The notes under the pieces are model-generated. The model was not told the DNA's origin. It searched no databases and worked only from the letters and a program-made list of their open reading frames with translations. Shown one piece after another: positions 53,781 to 59,248 of a stretch of DNA of 59,248 bases; the first letter of the stretch is position 1, and the number at the start of each line of letters is the position of its first letter. Made by a program: the position numbers and the translations under genes. This DNA is from Clostridia bacterium (GTDB lineage Bacteria > Bacillota > Clostridia > Christensenellales > Aristaeellaceae). The stretch is taken from the NCBI GenBank assembly GCA_017431005.1, contig JAFRLY010000028.1:1-59248 (forward strand), in the 5' to 3' direction.

Positions 53781-55140
53781 ACATGATTCCATGGGCGAGG
53801 TGCTTGTCCCCGCGGATAAATACTGGGGTGCCCAGACACAGCGCAGCTGTGAGAACTTTCCCATCGGGGTCGGCAGGGAAACCATGCCGGAGGAAATCAT
53901 TCACGCCTTCGGCATTCTGAAAAAGGCCGCGGCCCGGGCCAATGCGGCCCTGCAGCCCGGACGCATGACAGAGGAAAAGTGCGCCGCCATCTCTGCCGCG
54001 GCGGATGAGGTCATCTCCGGTGCGCTCTCCGCGCACTTCCCCCTTGTTGTCTGGCAGACCGGCAGCGGCACCCAGAGCAACATGAACGCCAATGAGGTCA
54101 TTGCCAACCGGGCGAATGAGATTGCCGGCCGTGTTCTGTGTCATCCCAACGATGACGTGAATATGTCCCAGTCCAGCAACGATACCTTCCCCACCGCGCT
54201 TCATATCGCCGCTGTCCTTTCCCTGGAGGACAGACTGATTCCGGCCGTGCAGCACCTGATCGAAGTTCTCAGCACCCTCGAGGAGCAGAACCGGGATGTG
54301 GTGAAAAGCGGCCGGACGCATCTGCAGGATGCGGTTCCGATATCCTTTTCCCAGGAAATCAGCGGATGGCGTTCCTCTCTGGACAGGGATCTGGAACTGA
54401 TTCATCTGGCAATCGCGCCTTTGTCCGAGCTGGCGCTCGGGGGCACCGCGGTAGGCACCGGGCTGAACGCGCCGGCGGGCTTCGCGGAAAAAGCAGCACA
54501 GGAAATCACGCTGCTGACCGGCCGTTCCTTTGTGACAGCCGGAAACAAGTTCCACGCCCTGACCTCCAAGGATGAAATCACCTTTGCCCACGGTGCGGTC
54601 AGAGCGCTGGCCTGCGATATGATGAAAATCGCAAACGATATCCGCTGGCTCGCTTCCGGCCCCCGGTGCGGTCTGGGCGAAATCAGCATCCCCGAAAACG
54701 AACCGGGCAGCTCCATTATGCCGGGTAAAGTCAACCCCACTCAGTGTGAGCAGGTGACCATGGTCGCTGTCCAGGTAATGGGCAATGATACGGCCGTCGG
54801 TCTGGCCTCTTCCCAGGGAAATTTTGAGCTGAACGTTTTCATGCCGGTGCTGGCCTATAACTTCCTGCAGTCTGTGCGGCTGCTGTCGGAATCTGTTCAG
54901 TCCTTCACGGACCGCTGCGTATCGGGAATCCGCGCCAACCGGGATAAAATGCGGGACAATCTGCACCGCTCCCTGATGCTGGTAACCGCGCTGAATCCCG
55001 TCATCGGGTATGAAAAAGCGGCTAAAACCGCCAAACTGGCCTATTCGGAAAATATTTCGCTGAAGGAAGCCTGCGTCCGGCTGGGTTTCCTGACTCCGGA
55101 GCAGTTTGATGAAGTTTTTCACCCGGAAAGGATGATATAA
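53764..55140 (+). CDS. fumC: Fumarate hydratase class II
   Basis: Interconverts fumarate and malate. The 458-residue protein has the family signature GSSIMPGKVNPTQCEQ with the catalytic Ser loop, TGSGTQSNMNANEVIANR, and SSNDTFPTALH. Class II fumarase has no iron-sulfur cluster and is oxygen-stable. Start at 53764 is preceded by AGAGGAGG six bases upstream, inside mutT; an ATG two codons earlier lies on that site. The stop lies against a terminator serving the opposite gene. Confidence 0.96.
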   Translation: MKVRTEHDSMGEVLVPADKYWGAQTQRSCENFPIGVGRETMPEEIIHAFGILKKAAARANAALQPGRMTEEKCAAISAAADEVISGALSAHFPLVVWQTGSGTQSNMNANEVIANRANEIAGRVLCHPNDDVNMSQSSNDTFPTALHIAAVLSLEDRLIPAVQHLIEVLSTLEEQNRDVVKSGRTHLQDAVPISFSQEISGWRSSLDRDLELIHLAIAPLSELALGGTAVGTGLNAPAGFAEKAAQEITLLTGRSFVTAGNKFHALTSKDEITFAHGAVRALACDMMKIANDIRWLASGPRCGLGEISIPENEPGSSIMPGKVNPTQCEQVTMVAVQVMGNDTAVGLASSQGNFELNVFMPVLAYNFLQSVRLLSESVQSFTDRCVSGIRANRDKMRDNLHRSLMLVTALNPVIGYEKAAKTAKLAYSENISLKEACVRLGFLTPEQFDEVFHPERMI

Positions 55141-55188
55141 AAAGACGTTCCTGTCCCTCATTCCCTTGCCCGCCGGACAGAAACGTCT
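55139..55188 (-). terminator. Terminator of the GNAT gene, at the fumC stop
   Basis: Reverse strand AGACGTTTCTGTCC (55175-55188) pairs with GGACAGGAACGTCT (55143-55156) with one mismatch, loop of 18 bases, followed by TTTTT that overlaps the fumC stop region. Confidence 0.7.
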
Positions 55189-55217
55189 CCCGTTGTTTCA
55201 CGATCGGAGAAGAAGCC

Positions 55218-55733
55218 TCACGGTTTCCTCTCCGTTTTTTCGTAAGCCAGTCTCGGATCATGATCCTCCCGCACATAGATTGTGCCGCAGTGAACAAATC
55301 CGAGCTTCTTCAGCAGCCCCTGCATCACCCGGTTATCCCCGTGTGTGTCGATCCGCAGATGGCCGCACTGTCTGTAAGCCCATTCCAGGCAGAAGGTTCC
55401 TGTTCCAGGAACGGATCCGTCCGCGGCGATCCGGTGCACAACGCCGTAATCGCTGTTATCCAGCCAGGCTCCGTCCGTGATTTCCAGGTATGTCGGCTCG
55501 ATGTCCCTGCCCTGTGTAAAGAAAAAGGTGCCGGCGATTCTCCCTGTATCGTCTGTGCAGACATAGCTGTGTCCCCCGCGGATATCCTCCCGGATCAGCG
55601 TCTCCGGCGGCCAGTTCGTCGGCCCCCATTGATTCGGATTCCCGTGCTGCGCCATAAAATTTCGGGCGATGGCATAGATCTCCATCATCCGTGCGATGTC
55701 CTTTTCTTCCGCCTTTCTGATTTCCAGCTTCAT
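55218..55733 (-). CDS. GNAT-family N-acetyltransferase
   Basis: The 171-residue protein has the GNAT fold: LEIRKAEEKDIARMMEIYAIARNFM, a central strand YLEITDGAWL, the acetyl-CoA region VHRIAADGSVPGTGTFCLEW, and C-terminal HGDNRVMQGLLKKLGFVHCG. The acceptor substrate is unknown. It is a single gene on the minus strand between fumC and the GntR operon. Confidence 0.9.
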   Translation of the reverse strand: MKLEIRKAEEKDIARMMEIYAIARNFMAQHGNPNQWGPTNWPPETLIREDIRGGHSYVCTDDTGRIAGTFFFTQGRDIEPTYLEITDGAWLDNSDYGVVHRIAADGSVPGTGTFCLEWAYRQCGHLRIDTHGDNRVMQGLLKKLGFVHCGTIYVREDHDPRLAYEKTERKP

Positions 55734-55860
55734 TCCGCCGCTCTCCCCGACCCGGAACCGTTTTTCCTTGAACGGCTTCGGATTTTTTCAGGTTCAACTG
55801 TATCACATCCGGAAGAAAACAGCCATCCGGAAAGCATCAAAAAAACTTTTGGAAAAAGGG

Positions 55861-55902
55861 TTGACAGTTCTGCTGTATTGGTGTACTATTCTTCTAGTGC
55901 AC
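55861..55902 (+). promoter_or_regulatory. Promoter and operator of the GntR-ABC operon
   Basis: TTGACA (55861-55866), 17 bases, TACTAT (55884-55889). GTGTACTA (55881-55888), six bases, TAGTGCAC (55895-55902) form an inverted repeat over the -10 and start region, as expected of an autorepressing YtrA-type GntR protein. Confidence 0.75.
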
Positions 55903-55930
55903 TAATTCAGTGATGAAAGGAGCCTGATTC

Positions 55931-56281
55931 ATGCAGTTTGATTCCACCCGTCCCATATGGCTCCAGGTCATGCGCGAGCTTGAGATTTCCATCGTAACCG
56001 GGGAACGCGGACCTGGTGAAAAGCTCCCCGGCGGCCGGGACCTGGCCCTCGCCTACAGCATCAACCCGAACACTGCCGTCCGGGTTTATCAGGAGCTGGA
56101 GCGGGCCGGCCTCTGTGAAACACGCCGCGGGCTTGGAACCTTCGTTACCTCGGATACACAGCGGATTACCGCTCTGCGGTCGGAGTTTGCGCATCAGACC
56201 GTCCATGATTTTCTGCAGCAGCTGCAAAGGCTCGGGGTCACCCGTGAGCAGGCTGCGCAAATGATTCTGAAGGAGGAATAA
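55931..56281 (+). CDS. GntR-family repressor, YtrA type
   Basis: The 116-residue protein has only a GntR winged helix and a short helical tail, the YtrA subfamily pattern: DSTRPIWLQVMRELEISIVTG, GEKLPGGRDLALAYSINPNTAVRVYQELERAGLCETRRG. GAAAGGAG precedes the ATG. It is directly followed by the ABC genes it likely controls. The effector is often a cell-wall-active compound in relatives; unknown here. Confidence 0.92.
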   Translation: MQFDSTRPIWLQVMRELEISIVTGERGPGEKLPGGRDLALAYSINPNTAVRVYQELERAGLCETRRGLGTFVTSDTQRITALRSEFAHQTVHDFLQQLQRLGVTREQAAQMILKEE

Positions 56282-56285
56282 CCCT

Positions 56286-56984
56286 ATGTTGGAAAGCAGA
56301 GAAGTCACCAAAGTCTTCGGCGCCAAAACCGCCGTGGATCATGTCACCATGAAGCTGGAGAAAGGCCATGTCTACGCGATGCTCGGCCCGAACGGCAGCG
56401 GAAAAACCACCTGGATGAAGATGGCCGCCGGCCTGATCAAGCCGACCTCCGGCGAAGTCCTGTATCAGGGGCAGCCTGTCAGCATCGCCAGCCGGAACGA
56501 GGTGGCCTACATGTCCACGGAGCCGTATTTCTACACCTGGATGACCGTCAGGGATGTCGGTAAATATTATCAGGACTTTTTCGCGGATTTTTCCATGGAC
56601 CGCTATCAGGCGCTGCTTCGCCGGATGGATCTGACGGAGGAGCTGAAAACAAAGGCCCTGTCCTCCGGTATGATGGCCAAGCTGAAGATTGCCGTCACCA
56701 TGGCCCGGGACGCCCGGGTTTATATGCTGGACGAGCCCTTCAACGGTATCGACCTGCTGGCCCGGGACGAAATCCGCGCCGCCGTGCTGGAATATGCCAC
56801 TTCAGATAAGCTGCTTCTCCTTTCCAGCCATCTGGTGGAGGAGATGGAAGCGATTGCCGACCGGGCCGTCTTCCTTTTGGAAGGGCGTCTGGTGGAAAAT
56901 GTTGATCTGGAGACCATGCGCATGGAGCGCGGCATCTCCATGGCGGACCGTTACCGCCAGATTTACGGACATACGGAGGGATAA
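56286..56984 (+). CDS. ABC transporter ATP-binding protein
   Basis: The 232-residue ATPase has Walker A GPNGSGKT at 34-41, a signature LSSGMMAKLKIA (departing from LSGGQ), Walker B VYMLDEPFNGID and SSHLVEEME. It pairs with the next gene's membrane protein, and is under the GntR repressor. Four bases separate it from gntR. Confidence 0.92.
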   Translation: MLESREVTKVFGAKTAVDHVTMKLEKGHVYAMLGPNGSGKTTWMKMAAGLIKPTSGEVLYQGQPVSIASRNEVAYMSTEPYFYTWMTVRDVGKYYQDFFADFSMDRYQALLRRMDLTEELKTKALSSGMMAKLKIAVTMARDARVYMLDEPFNGIDLLARDEIRAAVLEYATSDKLLLLSSHLVEEMEAIADRAVFLLEGRLVENVDLETMRMERGISMADRYRQIYGHTEG

Positions 56985-56987
56985 ACC

Positions 56988-57743
56988 ATGCTGAAATTAA
57001 TGAAATACGAACTGCGCAAAACCTGGTCCACCAAGGCGATTCTTCTGGCTGTCACAGCTATTGTGGAGATTGCCTATCTGATCGGTCTTTATGCGGATAA
57101 GGAAGGAACCATGAGCGTCTCGGTTCTTCTGCTCATACTGCTCGCTTTCGGCGGCGTGATGGTCATCGGTCTGGAAAGCATCCTGACCCTGCACCGGGAT
57201 ATGAATACGCGCCAGAGCTATATGCTCTTTATGACGCCCAACAGCTGCTATAAGATTCTCGGCGCGAAAATTCTTGAATGCGGCGTATCCATCCTGCTGA
57301 CAGGCGCCTTCTTCTTCGCGCTGGGCGTGCTGGATATCACGCTGTTGTTTGCGAAGGAAGGGCAGCTCAGCCGGCTCTGGGAAACCGTTCAGCAGTTCCT
57401 GTCCCATTTCTCCGTGAACGGGCGCGCCCTGGATATCAGCGTCCGGACCATGTCCGCCGTTGCCTTTGTCCTGCTGACCGCCTGGATCTCCCTGATCTCC
57501 ACGGCCTACCTGGCCGACGTCATCAGCGCGGCGCTCCTGAACGGGAAAAAGCATAACGGTTTTGTCAGCTTCCTGCTGTTTATCCTGCTGTCCTATGTCA
57601 CGAACCGTGCTGCCGGCCTGATCACCGCATCAATCCATGACAGCTATACCCTGATGATGGTCTACGGACTGATCGACCTGGCCTTTGCCGCGGTTATGTA
57701 TGTGGTCACCGCCATGATCATGGAGCGGAAGCTGAGCGTGTAA
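56988..57743 (+). CDS. ABC transporter membrane subunit
   Basis: The 251-residue protein has about six membrane segments and no signal peptide; it begins MLKLMKYELRKTWSTKAILL, the typical cytoplasmic start of ABC-2-like permeases of YtrB-type systems. It starts three bases after the ATPase gene. The transported substrate, possibly an antimicrobial or envelope precursor, is not identifiable. Confidence 0.85.
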   Translation: MLKLMKYELRKTWSTKAILLAVTAIVEIAYLIGLYADKEGTMSVSVLLLILLAFGGVMVIGLESILTLHRDMNTRQSYMLFMTPNSCYKILGAKILECGVSILLTGAFFFALGVLDITLLFAKEGQLSRLWETVQQFLSHFSVNGRALDISVRTMSAVAFVLLTAWISLISTAYLADVISAALLNGKKHNGFVSFLLFILLSYVTNRAAGLITASIHDSYTLMMVYGLIDLAFAAVMYVVTAMIMERKLSV

Positions 57744-57750
57744 ACAGCTG

Positions 57751-57779
57751 TTGGTTTTTCCCCGGCCGCGTGTTATGAT
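57751..57779 (+). promoter_or_regulatory. Promoter of the Cas4-like nuclease gene
   Basis: TTGGTT (57751-57756), 17 bases, TATGAT (57774-57779). Confidence 0.6.
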
Positions 57780-57810
57780 AGTCCCGTAAACAAACCGTCC
57801 GGAGGACATC

Positions 57811-58521
57811 ATGGCAATTACCAAAACGGATTTTATGCGGGGCATGCAGTGTCCGAAAATGCTCTGGCTCGACAAGCACAGGCCGGGTCTGCGTATCATT
57901 CCCCCGGAGGTGCAGGCCCGGCTGGACGCCGGAAATGATTTCGGAGACCGGGCCATGGGCATGTTCGGTCCCTTTGAGGAAATGACTGTTTACCGTCCCG
58001 GTACCCGCATCCCGGACAAAAAGGCGATGCTGGCCCGTACCGCGGAGCATCTTGCCCTGGGCACGCCGGTCATATGCGAAGCAGCATTCAGCAGCTACAA
58101 CAACTACTGTGCGGTGGATATCCTGCGAAAAACGGAAACCGGACATGATTTCTATGAGGTCAAGAATGCTTCGCAGGTGCATGAGCAGTTCATCCGTGAC
58201 GCCGGCTTCCAGTATTACATCATTACCCGTTCGGGCCTGAAGATCAACCGTATCTTCATCGTGATCCACGGGCCTGATGAATCGGATCCTTTTCAGCCGG
58301 TGGATGTCACGGAGCAGGCGAAAAAATATTACACCTGGGTCAACGAGAACATCTGGAACCTCAACCGCATGCAGAAGCAGCGGGAGGAGGTGCCGGCGGA
58401 TCCCGGGCCCCAATGTGAGGAGCCTTATCCCTGCTGGTACTATGACTACTGTCACGGGAAGCTGAAGCCTGCCGGACAGATAGCCTTTGATTTCGATGAA
58501 AACGGAGGAGAGACCGAATGA
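57811..58521 (+). CDS. Stand-alone Cas4-like PD-(D/E)XK iron-sulfur nuclease (DUF2779-like)
   Basis: The 236-residue protein begins TKTDFMRGMQCPKMLWLDK, the start of Cas4/DUF2779-type nucleases, with Cys14, and has three C-terminal Cys at 202, 208 and 214 (QCEEPYPCWYYDYC), matching the one-plus-three iron-sulfur cysteines of Cas4 and AddB. A PD-(D/E)XK site is visible: Asp103 and Glu116-Val-Lys118 (DFYEVKNAS). Full DUF2779 proteins carry a second C-terminal domain that is absent here. No cas gene or repeat array is nearby. Its stop overlaps the next start by four bases. Confidence 0.8.
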   Translation: MAITKTDFMRGMQCPKMLWLDKHRPGLRIIPPEVQARLDAGNDFGDRAMGMFGPFEEMTVYRPGTRIPDKKAMLARTAEHLALGTPVICEAAFSSYNNYCAVDILRKTETGHDFYEVKNASQVHEQFIRDAGFQYYIITRSGLKINRIFIVIHGPDESDPFQPVDVTEQAKKYYTWVNENIWNLNRMQKQREEVPADPGPQCEEPYPCWYYDYCHGKLKPAGQIAFDFDENGGETE

Positions 58522-59096
58522 TCAGGGAGCTTGTACTGAAGAACAGAAGCTATCGCGGCTATGATCCGTCCCGGAGGATTACCCGGGAGGAGCTGGAAAC
58601 CCTCGTTGACTGTGCCCGTCTGACGCCCTCCGGCGGCAATCTGCAGCCGCTGCGCTATTACCTGGCCTGGGAGCAGCCGCAGCTGGACCTGATTCAGCCG
58701 CTGACCAGATGGGGAGCCGCCTTGCCCGAGCGTCATCTGCCCGACGCGGACAAGCTGCCCGCCGCCTTTATCGTCATCTGTCAGGAAACACGGTGGGTTC
58801 CGAATCCCGCGGCGTCTCAGCGGGAGGTCGGCATCGCCGCCCAGACGATCCTGCTGGCCGCGGCGGAGGCCGGTCTCGGCGGGCTGATGATCGGCAATTT
58901 CAATGCAGAAAAGCTGGCGGAAGCGCTTCAGCTTCCGGATCATCTGATTCCGCAGCTGGTCATTGCCCTGGGCAAGCCCGCGGAAACTGTTGTCCTGACC
59001 GATGTCGGGCCGGACGGTAGTCTGAAATACTACCGTGACGCGCAGGATGTCCATTATGTTCCCAAGCGCAGCCTGGATGACCTGCTGATTAACTGA
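58518..59096 (+). CDS. Nitroreductase-family flavoprotein
   Basis: The 192-residue protein has the FMN-binding Arg-Ser region LKNRSYRGYDPSRRI, CARLTPSGGNLQPLRYY and EAGLGGLMIGNFN of the family. It reduces nitro, quinone or other substrates with NAD(P)H; the native substrate is unknown. Its ATG overlaps the nuclease stop (ATGA), so it is translationally coupled to it, an odd pairing that may be historical. Confidence 0.92.
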   Translation: MIRELVLKNRSYRGYDPSRRITREELETLVDCARLTPSGGNLQPLRYYLAWEQPQLDLIQPLTRWGAALPERHLPDADKLPAAFIVICQETRWVPNPAASQREVGIAAQTILLAAAEAGLGGLMIGNFNAEKLAEALQLPDHLIPQLVIALGKPAETVVLTDVGPDGSLKYYRDAQDVHYVPKRSLDDLLIN

Positions 59097-59108
59097 TCCC
59101 TGTTCTCC

Positions 59109-59137
59109 TTGCAAAACAACGGCCGCTGTGCTATAAT
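59109..59137 (+). promoter_or_regulatory. Promoter of the tRNA-Ser gene
   Basis: TTGCAA (59109-59114), 17 bases, TATAAT (59132-59137), ending 14 bases before the tRNA. Confidence 0.8.
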
Positions 59138-59151
59138 GCGCCCGTTGTCCT

Positions 59152-59237
59152 GGAGCGGTATCGAAGTGGTCATAACGGCCCTGACTCGAAATCAGGTGTA
59201 CGGCAACGTACCGTGGGTTCGAATCCCACCCGCTCCG
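59152..59237 (+). tRNA. tRNA-Ser (anticodon CGA)
   Basis: The 7-base acceptor GGAGCGG pairs with CCGCTCC at the end. The anticodon arm is CCTGA-CTCGAAA-TCAGG with anticodon CGA, reading UCG. The long variable arm GTAC-GGCAAC-GTAC is class II, and the T arm is GTGGG-TTCGAAT-CCCAC. The discriminator is G and CCA is not encoded, so it needs the nucleotidyltransferase at 21222-22589. Confidence 0.97.
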
Positions 59238-59248
59238 CATAAAACAAA

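Overview
The window looks like chromosomal core DNA from a member of the Bacillota, most likely class Clostridia. This rests on the order L7Ae-type protein, rpsL, rpsG, fusA, tuf, on Clostridia-like RpoB and RpoC, on strong purine-rich ribosome binding sites, and on sigma-A type promoters. G+C is moderately high, in the mid-50s per cent by eye (not counted). Genes for amino-acid-linked oxidoreductases (iorAB-paaK), a cytosolic glycosidase and iron-sulfur enzymes suggest an anaerobe, possibly from gut or rumen; this is inference. I see no prophage, insertion sequence, CRISPR array or rRNA operon.

Layout. 1-4629: the str cluster on the minus strand (L7Ae-like protein, rpsL, rpsG, fusA, tuf cut by the window edge) behind one strong promoter. 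4686-5597: a secreted metallo-beta-lactamase-fold protein. 5673-13399: rpoB-rpoC on the plus strand with promoter and terminator. 13410-14527: an S24-type repressor plus a small unknown gene. 14547-16971: serC-serA. 16984-20071: a flippase-like membrane protein behind mgtE; the mgtE leader carries a short upstream reading frame and competing stems. 20068-21107: a LysR regulator. 21145-22675: cca. 22699-25967: the alpha operon (rpsM, rpsK, rpsD, rpoA, rplQ) behind a long structured leader. 26090-31207: a small membrane protein facing a Gld-type ABC export operon whose first gene overlaps the end of dnaE (31204-34761). 34906-35720: a secreted protein and a DUF1858 protein. 35872-37977: a GH13 glycosidase. 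38068-45873: a type IIA topoisomerase pair, YbaB, RecR, RmuC and galM. 46047-47051: a low-complexity SH3 surface protein. 47249-50894: iorA-iorB-paaK. 50964-53182: a cystatin-like secreted protein, a Gfo/Idh oxidoreductase and a flavin reductase. 53370-55140: mutT-fumC. 55218-55733: a GNAT enzyme. 55881-57743: an autoregulated GntR/ABC operon. 57811-59096: a Cas4-like nuclease and a nitroreductase. 59152-59237: tRNA-Ser(CGA).

How it fits together. Most of the window is translation, transcription and DNA maintenance. Points that deserve a second look are the mgtE leader, Arg at residue 88 of ribosomal protein S12 (the streptomycin-resistance position), Gly at the quinolone-determining acidic position of the topoisomerase A subunit, a cystatin-like exported protein, a stand-alone Cas4-like iron-sulfur nuclease, a dnaE-coupled ABC system, and a promoter -10 element lying in the loop of a terminator.
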